The notes: a model not told the origin generated them from the letters alone. A stretch of 10,678 bases of DNA from Acidobacteriota bacterium (GCA_023418055.1 JAEZDP010000443.1:1-10678), one strand, 5' to 3'; counted from the first letter of the stretch, positions 1 through 7,237 are shown. Translations and numbers: made by a program.

Positions 1-587
1 GTTGCACCACCCGCACCGGCACCGGCCAGCGCAGCCGCGATCGGCCCCGCAACGACCAGCCCGATACCAGGAATGACCAGCGAGCTACCCACCGCAAACA
101 GCGCACCGAGAGCGGCACCGACGGTGCCACCGATGGCGCTGCCCGCGCCAAGCCCTTCAGCGGCCTTCGTCCCGGTCGAGAACTCCTCACCGGGCTTCGC
201 GTCGCCGAAGTGACGACGACGGGTTTCGTCCGACATCAGAACGTCGATGTCGTCAGCGGCGTAGCCGTGCCGGGTGCTCAGTTCCTGATAGGCACGGTCC
301 GCCTCGTCGCGGCTGCCGTAGAGACCGGTCACGTACGCCGAGTTCTGGCGCGCCGCCGCAGAATTGGCGTGAGCGGCCGAATAGTGGCGATCTGGCGCCA
401 CATCGCCGTCCGGCAGCACCTGGTTGGCGTCCTGCCGCGCGCGGCCCGCCGCGTTCTCGCGCTCGCCTTCGCGTTCGAGGCGCTCGTTGCCCGTCATCGA
501 CCCGGCGGCGTCCTTCACTGCGCCCTTTGCACGTTGCCCAAACGCCGAGGCCTCTTCTCCGAACGTCCCTTTGCGTGTATCCGTCAT
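1..587 (-). CDS. CsbD-like / YflT-like general stress protein with glycine-zipper segment (3' end cut by window edge)
   Basis: I translated this by hand: 195 codons are open from the ATG at 587 to the left edge, with no stop, so the C-terminus is missing. Residues about 15-55 resemble the CsbD stress family (AKGAVKDAAGSMTGNERLE, Ala/Gly/charged, probably helical). Residues about 84-127 (YVTGLYGSRDEADRAYQEL and the DDIDVLMSDETRRRHF stretch) match the short alpha/beta domain of YflT/GsiB-type general stress proteins. Residues about 147-195 form a Gly/Ala-rich hydrophobic stretch with GxxxG spacing, probably a glycine-zipper membrane segment. An AGGAGA ribosome site (complement of 592-597) sits 4 nt before the ATG. 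Codon third positions are slightly less GC-biased than in the neighbours. A role in stress protection, possibly at the membrane, is inferred from the families; the biochemical activity of these domains is not known. Confidence 0.85.
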   Translation of the reverse strand, partial: MTDTRKGTFGEEASAFGQRAKGAVKDAAGSMTGNERLEREGERENAAGRARQDANQVLPDGDVAPDRHYSAAHANSAAARQNSAYVTGLYGSRDEADRAYQELSTRHGYAADDIDVLMSDETRRRHFGDAKPGEEFSTGTKAAEGLGAGSAIGGTVGAALGALFAVGSSLVIPGIGLVVAGPIAAALAGAGAGGA

Positions 588-736
588 GGTGTCTCCTCAG
601 TCAGCAGTTGAACCAGCTCTTCATCGGTCGTCCCCGCCTGCAAGGCAGAGACGGCCGCTTCGCTGTGGTGCCTTCTGAGAATGCAACCAGCGGGCCACTT
701 CGCACGCCAGAGGTTCGAACGCGGTGCGCCGGAAGC
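584..736 (-). other. Gap holding a possible remnant or mis-framed small coding sequence
   Basis: About 150 bp separates the stop of the EEP gene from the stress-protein start. On the minus strand one frame reads RRHHSEAAVSALQAG, then TTDEELVQLLTEETP, and stops at 586-584 in an ATGA overlap with the stress-protein ATG at 587, as a translationally coupled upstream gene would. This frame has no ATG or GTG after the EEP stop. A second frame carries a protein-like FEPLACEVARWLHSQ at about 719-678. Joining the two would need a frameshift near 675-685. It may be a short gene with a sequencing or real frameshift, a leader, or chance. I see no promoter or terminator here. Confidence 0.25.
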
Positions 737-1648
737 TCAGCGGCGGCCGATACCGACGAGGCGGCCGGGAAGGGCAATCGAGGCCACGACCGGATAGTGG
801 TCCGAAGCGAGCGCCGTCAGCTCGTTCAGCTGCACGTCGGCACTGTCGAGCCTGATATCGTTCGAGATCATCACGTAGTCGATGCGGCGATCCGGTGCGC
901 GTGTCGGGCTCGCGATGTAGGTGTAGCCGGGGTCGTCGGGGCGCGCGACAGGCCACACGTCCACGAGCCGGTCATAGAGCACCTGCAGCGACGGCTCGTC
1001 GGGCCGCGCGTTGAGGTCGCCGACGAGCACAGCCAGTCCGCCGCGGTCGTCGAGCACCTCGGCAATCGCTTCGGTCTGCACGAGACGGTCGGCCAGCTGC
1101 GTGTGCAGGTGCGTGTTGTAGAAGCGGAGCGGCACGCCGCGCACGTTGATGAGCGCTTCGAGCAGTCCGCGCTGTTCACCCGCGGGCGGGTTGGCCTTCG
1201 GCAGCAGCGTGTTGGTGCATTCGAGAATCGGGTAACGGCTCAGGATGGCGGTGCCGTACTGATGCGGCACGGTCGAGTGGCTGTCGGGGTTGTGATCGAG
1301 GTTGGCCCCGTAGCACGAATGCCACCCCAACATGTCGGCCAGTTCCTGTGGCTGGTCCACCGTGCCGCTCCGTGCCCAGAACCGATCCACCTCCTGCAGC
1401 CCGACGATGTCGGCGCCGCTCTGCTCGATGACCGTGGCGATGCGCGGCAGGTCGAGTGCGCAATCGGGGTTTGGGGGTTGCCCCGGCTCGGCGGGCAGTG
1501 TGGTGCACGTGTCGTTGCCGGCACCGTGCTTGATGTTGTACGCCGCCACGATGAGCTCCCTGTCGGGGGCCTGAGGAACACCTGGCTGCGCCATTGCCGT
1601 CGTGGCCACGCCCATCGCCAGGGCGCACGTCATCGCTATCCGCGTCAT
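737..1648 (-). CDS. Exported endonuclease/exonuclease/phosphatase (EEP) family hydrolase
   Basis: This 303-residue enzyme of the EEP superfamily (Mg-dependent phosphodiester or phosphomonoester hydrolysis; DNase I, sphingomyelinase and inositol phosphatase relatives) has all the fold's motifs in order: AAYNIKHGAG (metal/phosphate Asn), IVGLQEVDRF (metal Glu), FYNTHLHTQ (His), LVGDLNARPDEP (Asp and Asn), RIDYVMIS (Asp) and ASDHYPV (catalytic Asp-His near the C-terminus). The start at 1648 is preferred over the longer frame to 1768 because TGGAGGAAGG (complement of 1651-1660) lies just upstream, and because MTRIAMTCALAMGVATTAMA is a good Sec signal peptide with an AMA cleavage site. The 40 extra residues of the longer frame are Arg/Pro-rich and look non-coding. 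Two Cys pairs could form disulphides, which would suit the periplasm or outside. The substrate cannot be told. It lies 151 bp downstream of the monooxygenase gene on the same strand. Confidence 0.9.
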   Translation of the reverse strand: MTRIAMTCALAMGVATTAMAQPGVPQAPDRELIVAAYNIKHGAGNDTCTTLPAEPGQPPNPDCALDLPRIATVIEQSGADIVGLQEVDRFWARSGTVDQPQELADMLGWHSCYGANLDHNPDSHSTVPHQYGTAILSRYPILECTNTLLPKANPPAGEQRGLLEALINVRGVPLRFYNTHLHTQLADRLVQTEAIAEVLDDRGGLAVLVGDLNARPDEPSLQVLYDRLVDVWPVARPDDPGYTYIASPTRAPDRRIDYVMISNDIRLDSADVQLNELTALASDHYPVVASIALPGRLVGIGRR

Positions 1649-1799
1649 TGCCTTCCTCCACTCGAAAACGGCCGCTGCCGGCCGGATGGCCGTCGGCGCT
1701 CGCGCGGCGACGGTGTCTGGGATGAAGGCAGGATGTCTTGTGCGCGAAGGCGGATGCAAGCTCGGCAAGTCGTTGCCGTGATGGGCGTTGCAGGCGCGA

Positions 1800-2213
1800 T
1801 CAGCGGGGCCCGAGGCCCACGCCGCCGAGGGGCGTCGTCACGGTGCGGTTGTCGAACCCTGCGATGAGCGGACGGCCCTTCGCGATGGCGGCCTGCACCG
1901 CCGGCAACGAGAGGGACGCCGCGTGGCTGGCTTCGCTGTCCCACACCTCGGTGATCCAGATCGCGTCGGCATCCGAGGGGTCTGCCGCCACGACGTAGCT
2001 CAGGCACCCCGGCATCTCGCCGGTGCCTTCGAGCAGGATGGAGACGAGCGCGTCACGCTGGCCCGGTGCGGCCAGCATCCTCCCGATGAGTCCGTACATC
2101 ACGTTCCCTTCCGGCGCTGTGCGCGATGGCTGCGCCCTGGCGTTCGTGTGGCTCACCGGCGCACACGACGCGGCGAGCGCGGCGGCGAGCAGCTGGCGTC
2201 GTGTCGCCTGCAT
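1800..2213 (-). CDS. ABM-family (YgiN-like) putative monooxygenase with Tat-like signal peptide
   Basis: This 137-residue protein has an antibiotic biosynthesis monooxygenase (ABM) type ferredoxin-like domain at residues 39-120: MYGLIGRMLAAPGQRDAL, PGCLSYVV, AIWITEVWDS, then SHAASLSLPAVQAAI. The family includes cofactor-free quinol and anthrone monooxygenases and many dimers of unknown substrate. Residues 1-27 look like an export signal: TRRQLL matches a twin-arginine motif and is followed by AAALAAS, a Cys at 17 (weak lipobox) and an ARA site. The start is ambiguous. The ATG at 2213 has no clear ribosome site, whereas the internal ATG at 2099 (MYGLIG) has GAAGGGA about 7 nt upstream and matches the usual start of cytoplasmic relatives. 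I favour 2213 because a full signal peptide is unlikely by chance, but both starts may be used. It is divergent from the MarC gene and upstream of the EEP gene. Confidence 0.85.
   Translation of the reverse strand: MQATRRQLLAAALAASCAPVSHTNARAQPSRTAPEGNVMYGLIGRMLAAPGQRDALVSILLEGTGEMPGCLSYVVAADPSDADAIWITEVWDSEASHAASLSLPAVQAAIAKGRPLIAGFDNRTVTTPLGGVGLGPR
2092..2112 (-). promoter_or_regulatory. Internal ribosome site and ATG inside the ABM gene
   Basis: On the minus strand a GAAGGGA purine run lies about 7 nt before the ATG at 2099-2097, which begins MYGLIG, the usual N-terminus of cytoplasmic ABM proteins. The upstream ATG at 2213 lacks such a site. The site therefore decides between an exported and a cytosolic product. 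If the short form is the true start, the divergent space to the MarC gene grows from 45 to 159 bp, which would better fit two promoters. Confidence 0.45.
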
Positions 2214-2258
2214 GCTGCACACGATACGCCACGCCGGGCCCCCTGCCGACCCCGCCGT

Positions 2259-2858
2259 ATGATGCTGCGTGTGGACGTACTGCAGGCGGTCGTGACGCTG
2301 TTCATCATCATGGACCCGCTCGGGAACATCCCGCTGTTCCTGTCGGTGCTGAAGTCCGTGGCGCCAGAGCGGCGGCGACGTGTGCTCGTGCGCGAGATCG
2401 CCATCGCCTACGGCGTGCTGCTGGTGTTCCTGTTCATCGGCAATTATCTGCTGACGTTTCTCGGGCTGACCGCCGAGACCATCAGCATCGCCGGGGGCAT
2501 CGTCCTGTTCCTCATCGCGCTGCGGATGATCTTCCCCGACGACAGGGGGCACGCGGGTGACTCGCTGCCCGGCGAGCCGTTCGTCGTGCCGCTCGCAGTG
2601 CCGCTGTTTGCCGGCCCGTCGACCCTGGCCGCCGTGCTGCTGCTGCAGCGGTCGGCTGGCCCCTACGAGGGATCGCTGCTGCTGGCCGTGACCATTGCCT
2701 GGGCCATCAGCGGGGCCATCCTGTTGTCGTCCACCTTCCTGTACCGCGTGCTGCGTGAGCGCGGCCTCATCGCCATCGAGCGGCTGATGGGCATGCTGCT
2801 CGTGATGGTGGCGGTGCAGATGTTCATGAACGGCGTCAAGGCGTTCCTCGCTCGCTGA
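2259..2858 (+). CDS. MarC family (UPF0056) integral membrane protein
   Basis: This 199-residue protein has about six hydrophobic segments (near residues 5-30, 45-70, 73-92, 107-130, 140-163 and 172-195), the normal size and layout of MarC/YchE/YhgN proteins. Diagnostic signatures are present: IIMDPLGNIPLFLSVL in the first helix and VPLAVPLFAGPSTLAAVLL in the fourth. The family sits in the inner membrane. MarC was first linked to multiple antibiotic resistance in E. coli, but that role was later disputed and no transport substrate is established, so no function is claimed here. The reading frame is open upstream to 1788, but the family signature begins right after the paired ATGs at 2259 and 2262. 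Neither has a recognisable ribosome site, and a GTG at 2271 is another option. It is divergent from the ABM gene and ends 14 bp from the convergent small gene, so terminator signals have no free space. Confidence 0.93.
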   Translation: MMLRVDVLQAVVTLFIIMDPLGNIPLFLSVLKSVAPERRRRVLVREIAIAYGVLLVFLFIGNYLLTFLGLTAETISIAGGIVLFLIALRMIFPDDRGHAGDSLPGEPFVVPLAVPLFAGPSTLAAVLLLQRSAGPYEGSLLLAVTIAWAISGAILLSSTFLYRVLRERGLIAIERLMGMLLVMVAVQMFMNGVKAFLAR

Positions 2859-2872
2859 CCGCCGTGCCGTCT

Positions 2873-3133
2873 TCAGCGGCGGCGGCGGGGCGGGCGGGCC
2901 GCGCGGTCGGAGATGACGTCGCCGCGAACGGTTTCGTACATGTTCTTCGCGAGGCCTACGCCTGGCGTGGCATCCAGCGCCGCGTCGGCAACGCCCCCGA
3001 GCAGGCCCTTGCGACGAATCGCCCCGCGCAGGGTGAACAGCGCGACTGCAACGCCGAGCAGGGGAATCGACCGACCGAGGCGGCGCGACAAACGCAGCCC
3101 GCCGTATTGGGCCAACCGTGACGTGAGGCTCAT
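2873..3133 (-). CDS. Small basic protein of unknown function, one membrane-type segment
   Basis: This 86-residue protein begins MSLTSRLAQYGGLRLSRRLG. A hydrophobic stretch at about residues 23-35 (IPLLGVAVALFTL) is followed by RGAIRRKGLLGG, a small-residue region (VADAALDATPGVGLAKNMYE) and a very basic tail ending PPRRRR. The layout suggests a small peripheral or single-span membrane protein; I cannot name a family with confidence. The ATG at 3133 has no strong ribosome site. A longer frame to 3241 adds Arg-rich sequence that looks non-coding, so I chose the shorter form. It is convergent with the MarC gene (14 bp apart) and divergent from the Tricorn-like protease (282 bp). Function unknown. 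Confidence 0.7.
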   Translation of the reverse strand: MSLTSRLAQYGGLRLSRRLGRSIPLLGVAVALFTLRGAIRRKGLLGGVADAALDATPGVGLAKNMYETVRGDVISDRAARPPRRRR

Positions 3134-3415
3134 GCCGGCATCGTGCCGCGGGCGACCGCCGACGTGCAACCTCGACCGCGAGTCGGTTTCGGCCGCCACG
3201 GCTGAGCCTCGATCTCGACAGTGCCGTCGGGCGACCGGCACCTCGCGCGCCGCCGGACGGCCCTGCTCCCCGCGGCCCTCGGGCCCGCCTCGTGACAGTC
3301 ACCCGTAAAGCCCTTAGCCGCAGCTGCTTCCACTGATGAGGCAGCAGCCTCGTGGCCGCGACGTCGTGAGAGTGCCCTGGCCCCGATCCTTGCACTTGCG
3401 CGTGCGGGAACGTCA
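3134..3415. other. Divergent intergenic region between the 86-residue protein and the Tricorn-like protease
   Basis: This 282-bp spacer has no convincing gene in any frame; the open frames crossing it are Arg/Pro/Ser-rich shadows. It should hold the promoters for both flanking genes, but I find no good sigma-70 pair. The only structure I see is the inverted repeat listed at 3323-3345. Confidence 0.5.
3323..3345. repeat. Short inverted repeat (hairpin) upstream of the Tricorn-like gene
   Basis: GCTGCTTC (3323-3330) pairs with GAGGCAGC (3338-3345) across a 7-nt loop, with seven Watson-Crick pairs and one G-T pair. It lies about 70 bp before the protease start, with no following T-run. It could be an operator or a 5' leader hairpin, or a chance GC-rich repeat. 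Confidence 0.35.
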
Positions 3416-6400
3416 ATGCGCATGTGGGCGAGACTCGCGATCGTGTTGTGCCTCGCGTGGGCACCTGCAGAGGCAGAGCCTCGGCCCGGTGGTTCCGGGT
3501 ACTTTCGCTTCCCCACCCTCACGCGCGACACGATCGTCTTCACGGCGGAGGGCGACCTGTGGCAGGTGCCAATCGCCGGCGGCGTGGCCGAACGCCTGAC
3601 GTCGCACGAGGGCGAGGAGTCACACGCGGCAGTGTCTCCCGATGGCAGGCGCCTCGCGTTCTCGGCTTCGTTCGAGGGTCCGGTCGAGGTCTACGTCATG
3701 GCGTTCGACGAGGCCGCCCCGAAGCGCCTGACCTTCGAGGGCGAGACCGCCCTGGTGGTCGGATGGACGCCAGCCGGCGAGATCCTCTACACCACCCGAC
3801 GACACGCAGACCTGCCCGGCATGCATCTGGCGCGTCTCGACCCGGCGACCGGGGCCGTGGCACTGGTGCCGCTGGCCCTCGCGAGCGACGGCGCGTTCGA
3901 CGCCGGCGGACGGACGCTGTTCTTCACGCGGTTCCCCTTCCAGGGCAGCTTCACCAAGCGGTACCAGGGCGGCGGTGCGCAGTCGATCTGGCGCTACTCG
4001 GCGTCAGCGGCAGAGGCGGAGCCGCTCACGGGCGACCACCCCGGCACGAGCCGTTCGCCCATGGTGTGGCAGGGCCGCGTGTACTTCGTCACCGACCGCG
4101 ACGGCACGATGAACGTGTGGTCGATGACGCCCGAGGGCGGTGACCTGCGACAACTGACGCGTCACGCCGACTTCGACGTCCAGGATCCAGCGCTGGCCCA
4201 CGGCCGCATCGTCTACCAGCACGGCGCTGACCTGCGGCTGCTCGACATCACCACGGGACACGACGCGGTGGTGCCGATTCGCCTCGCCTCGACCTTTGCC
4301 CAGATGCGCGAGCGCCGACTGGCGGCGCCACTCGAATGGGTGTCGTCCGCGCACCTGTCCCCCACGGGGGACCGGGTGGTGCTGACTGCCCGCGGCCAGG
4401 TGTTTGTCGCACCCACGACCCGGGAGTCCGTGGTCACGACGGCACGGCAGCCGGGCGTGCGCTACCGCGACGCGCGGTTCATGCCAGACGGCCGGACGCT
4501 CGTGGCGCTCTCCGATGCCACGGGAGAATTCGAGTTCTGGCAGCTCTCCGCCGATGGCAAGCAGTCACCTGCTGCCGTCACGAGCGGCGCGACCGTCCTG
4601 CGCAAGGAGGGCCTGCCGTCTCCCGATGGCCGGCACCTCGCCAGCCAGGATCAGGACCTGCGCCTGTGGGTGCACGACGTCACCGGTGGTGGCGCCCGGC
4701 ACGTGGCCACGAGCCGTCACGGCGCCTTCCGCGACCTGCGGTGGTCGTCGGATGGCCGCTGGCTGGCCTACGTCCAGGCGAACGACCATGCGGTCAGCCG
4801 CATCTGGATCTACGACACGATCGACGGGTTGACGCGTCCGGTGACGACCGACCGCTTCGACAGCTACAGCCCCACCTGGAGCGACGATGGCGCGTGGCTG
4901 TACTTCCTGTCCGACCGGCATTTCGAGAGCCTCGTCCCGTCGCCGTGGGGCGCCCGTCAGCCGGAGCCGTATTTCGATCGCCAGACGCGCGCCTACGAGC
5001 TGGCCCTGCGGCCCGGCCAGCCGTCACGGTTTGCCACCGCGGCCGAGCGCGACGCGGCACGGCGCCCGGCCACGCATGGCGGCCCCCCGGACGAAGCAGG
5101 GGCCGGTCTCACCGACGCGATCGACTTCGAGGGTCTCGAGGGACGTCTTGCCGAGATCCCGTTGGTGCCTGGCAACTACAGCCACCTGGACACCGACGGC
5201 ACGCGCCTCTACTTCCTGGCCTGGACGGCGGCGCCGCAGCCGCGCAAGGACCTCAAGGCGATGCCGATGGACGACAGCCGCTCGGTCGAGACGGTTGCCC
5301 GCGACATCCGCTCGTACGAGCTGTCGCTCGATCGCTCGGCGCTGCTCATCGAGAAGGGTGGCCACTATCACGTGGCGCGCGCCGATGCCGCACGTCCCGT
5401 CGACCTCTCGACGGCACGGCTGCCTTTGCGCGAGTGGGAGGTGGTGGTCGAGCCGCGGGAAGAGTGGCGACAGATCTTCCTCGACGCCTGGCGCATGCAG
5501 CGCGATGGGTTCTACGACCGTGGGATGCACGGCGTGGACTGGGCAGCCGTGCGGCAGCGCTACGAGCCGCTGCTGTCGCGCGTGACCGATCGCGCGGAGC
5601 TGAGCGACGTCATCGCGCAGATGGTGGGCGAGCTGTCGGCGCTGCACATGTTCGTGCGCGGCGGCGACGCCAGGAAGCCGGCCGACACCGCCATCGCCTC
5701 GCTCGGCGCCACCACCGTGAAGGACGACGCGCGCGGCGGGCACCGCATCACCCGGCTGCTCATGGGGGATCCCGACCTGCCGCAGGAGCGCTCACCCCTT
5801 GCCGCCCCGCACCTCGACATCCGGGAGGGCGACGTGATTACGGCCGTGGATGGCGTGAGCACACTCGCCGTCCCGCATCTCTCGGCCCTGCTGCGCGATG
5901 CGGTGGGCCGCGACGTGACGCTGCGCGTCCGCTCGGGCGACACCGACCTCGTGCGCGACCTCACGGTGCAGCCCATCTCGCTGCGCCGCGACGCCGACCT
6001 GCGCCATGCCGCGTGGGAACAGGACCAGCGGCGCCGCGTGGACCTCGCCACGGCGCGTCAGGTGGGCTACCTCCATCTGCGCTCGATGTCGTCCGACGGC
6101 ATGGCCGAGTGGCAGCGCTCGTACTATCCGGTCCATCGGCGTCCGGGCCTCATCATCGACCTCCGACGCAACACCGGGGGAAACATCGACAGCTGGCTGC
6201 TCTCGCGACTGCTCCGGCAGGCATGGTTCTTCTGGCAGCCGCGGGTGGGCGAGGCCACGGCCAACATGCCCTCTGCGTATCAGGGCCATGTCGTGGTGCT
6301 CGTCGATCAGGAAACCGCGTCGGACGGCGAGGCGTTTGCCGAGGGCGTGAAGCGGCTTGGGCTCGGCGTCGTGATCGGCACACGCACCTGGGGTGGCGAG

Positions 6401-6670
6401 ATCTGGGGCTCAGGCGGCACGGCGCTGCTCGACCAGGGCACCGCCGCCGTTCCGGAAACCGGGGTCTTCGGTACCGACGGCACGTGGCTCATCGAGGGCC
6501 ACGGTGTGGACCCCGACATCGTGGTGGACAACCTGCCGCGCGCCACGTTCGACGGCGCCGACGCGCAACTCGACGCGGCGATCGCGTATCTCACCCAACG
6601 CATCCGCGAAGCGCCGTCCGCACCCGTCGCGACACCGGCCTACCCCGACAAGCGCCTGACGCAGCGCTGA
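3416..6670 (+). CDS. Exported Tricorn-like S41 family serine protease
   Basis: This 1084-residue protein is close in size and layout to archaeal Tricorn. Residues 1-21 are a Sec signal peptide (WARLAIVLCLAWAPAEA), so the enzyme should be periplasmic or extracellular, unlike cytosolic Tricorn. Residues about 28-310 and 325-660 are WD40/TolB-like propeller repeats (SPDGRRLAF, SSDGRWLAY, SDDGAWLYFLSD), which in Tricorn guide peptides to the active site. A helical C1 part follows, then a PDZ domain around 755-850 (DIREGDVITAVDG from residue 801) and the C2 protease core (GYLHLRSM at 884, GLIIDLRRNTGG at 911). The likely catalytic set is His744 (GELSALHMF), Ser969 and Asp970 (ETASDGE), and Glu1027 (LIEGHGVDPD), almost collinear with Tricorn His746, Ser965, Asp966 and Glu1023. 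The residue before the His is Leu743, where Tricorn has Ser745. The likely role is processive trimming of peptides outside the cytoplasm. GGGAA before the ATG at 3416 is a weak ribosome site. Confidence 0.94.
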   Translation: MRMWARLAIVLCLAWAPAEAEPRPGGSGYFRFPTLTRDTIVFTAEGDLWQVPIAGGVAERLTSHEGEESHAAVSPDGRRLAFSASFEGPVEVYVMAFDEAAPKRLTFEGETALVVGWTPAGEILYTTRRHADLPGMHLARLDPATGAVALVPLALASDGAFDAGGRTLFFTRFPFQGSFTKRYQGGGAQSIWRYSASAAEAEPLTGDHPGTSRSPMVWQGRVYFVTDRDGTMNVWSMTPEGGDLRQLTRHADFDVQDPALAHGRIVYQHGADLRLLDITTGHDAVVPIRLASTFAQMRERRLAAPLEWVSSAHLSPTGDRVVLTARGQVFVAPTTRESVVTTARQPGVRYRDARFMPDGRTLVALSDATGEFEFWQLSADGKQSPAAVTSGATVLRKEGLPSPDGRHLASQDQDLRLWVHDVTGGGARHVATSRHGAFRDLRWSSDGRWLAYVQANDHAVSRIWIYDTIDGLTRPVTTDRFDSYSPTWSDDGAWLYFLSDRHFESLVPSPWGARQPEPYFDRQTRAYELALRPGQPSRFATAAERDAARRPATHGGPPDEAGAGLTDAIDFEGLEGRLAEIPLVPGNYSHLDTDGTRLYFLAWTAAPQPRKDLKAMPMDDSRSVETVARDIRSYELSLDRSALLIEKGGHYHVARADAARPVDLSTARLPLREWEVVVEPREEWRQIFLDAWRMQRDGFYDRGMHGVDWAAVRQRYEPLLSRVTDRAELSDVIAQMVGELSALHMFVRGGDARKPADTAIASLGATTVKDDARGGHRITRLLMGDPDLPQERSPLAAPHLDIREGDVITAVDGVSTLAVPHLSALLRDAVGRDVTLRVRSGDTDLVRDLTVQPISLRRDADLRHAAWEQDQRRRVDLATARQVGYLHLRSMSSDGMAEWQRSYYPVHRRPGLIIDLRRNTGGNIDSWLLSRLLRQAWFFWQPRVGEATANMPSAYQGHVVVLVDQETASDGEAFAEGVKRLGLGVVIGTRTWGGEIWGSGGTALLDQGTAAVPETGVFGTDGTWLIEGHGVDPDIVVDNLPRATFDGADAQLDAAIAYLTQRIREAPSAPVATPAYPDKRLTQR

Positions 6671-6675
6671 CGTCA
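6668..6675. repeat. Palindrome TGACGTCA containing both convergent stop codons
   Basis: The protease stop TGA (6668-6670) and the complement of the lipoprotein stop TGA (6673-6675) are the two halves of a perfect 8-bp palindrome, so the genes converge with only 2 nt between them. A 5-bp hairpin with a 4-nt loop (TGGGG 6694-6698, CCCCA 6703-6707) lies inside the lipoprotein end but has no T-run. No real terminator is visible on either side. Confidence 0.6.
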
Positions 6676-7224
6676 CCCGCCCGTCGCAGGGCCTGGGGTC
6701 GGCCCCATCGTCCACCTGGCCGAGGTGCAGCGACGAGGCGGACGCCCGGTCTCGGTCATCGTGAGCGCACCCGACATCGTCCCGAAGGCGATGCCGGACC
6801 CCGCACCACCGGCTCCGCTGACGGCGACATCGGTCAACTCGAGTGCCAAGGCCCATCTGGCATCCGGTCCGACCGAGGCAATCAGGGCTCCCCCAGCAGC
6901 ACCCGTGACCGTCATGAGCCCGCCAGAGGTTGGCTCCTCGCGCCAGCGGACCGTCAGGTCGCCGTCGACCGGCTGAAGGGAGCGCACGATCCAGTCCTCC
7001 GCCTCCTTCTGCAGGGAGACAGGGGCGGAGAATGCCGGAACGCCAGTCGTCGGCGACGGCACACACCCCGGCTCACCGCCATCGGTGATCACATTGAGCC
7101 GATACACGTGGCCCGGCGTGAAGATTGGCGTGACAGAGGGCGCCGGCGCCGTGGGTGTCGCGCCGCCACACCCGGTCATGAGGAGCAGCAGATACGTGCT
7201 ATACGTCCACAAAAGGCGTGGCAT
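6673..7224 (-). CDS. Predicted lipoprotein of unknown function
   Basis: This 183-residue protein has a lipoprotein signal: MPRLLWTYSTYLLLLMTGC with the lipidated Cys at position 19, followed by a Gly/Thr/Pro/Ala-rich tether. The rest looks like a small beta-rich domain (HVYRLNVIT, DGDLTVRWRE, GGLMTVTGAAGG, WALALELTDVAVSG, GALTMTE) with Cys residues near positions 54 and 166 that could pair. I do not recognise a named family. The start at 7224 is preferred over the longer frame (7284) because it gives a clean signal peptide and a GAGGG ribosome site (complement of 7235-7239) overlapping the EIIC stop. It is the last gene of the minus-strand operon, 13 nt after EIIC, and ends 2 nt from the convergent protease gene. 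An envelope partner or binding role in the operon is possible but not shown. Confidence 0.8.
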   Translation of the reverse strand: MPRLLWTYSTYLLLLMTGCGGATPTAPAPSVTPIFTPGHVYRLNVITDGGEPGCVPSPTTGVPAFSAPVSLQKEAEDWIVRSLQPVDGDLTVRWREEPTSGGLMTVTGAAGGALIASVGPDARWALALELTDVAVSGAGGAGSGIAFGTMSGALTMTETGRPPRRCTSARWTMGPTPGPATGG

Positions 7225-7237
7225 CGTGACCCGTCCC

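Noticed and set aside
527..1867. Plus-strand open frame of 446 codons opposite the EEP gene.
   Set aside because: Its composition is low-complexity Arg/Val/His; the minus strand holds a complete EEP enzyme with a ribosome site.
3390..3418. TTGCAC as a -35 box for the protease promoter.
   Set aside because: A 17-bp spacer would put the -10 box on the start codon, and the hexamer there is not TATAAT-like.
1800..3464. Long 554-codon minus-strand frame crossing the ABM, MarC and small-protein genes.
   Set aside because: Only the last 137 codons look like protein (ABM). The part antisense to MarC is His/Gln/Arg-rich shadow sequence.
6694..6707. TGGGG/CCCCA hairpin just after the protease stop as a Rho-independent terminator.
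   Set aside because: The stem is only 5 bp, there is no T-run, and it lies inside the lipoprotein coding end.
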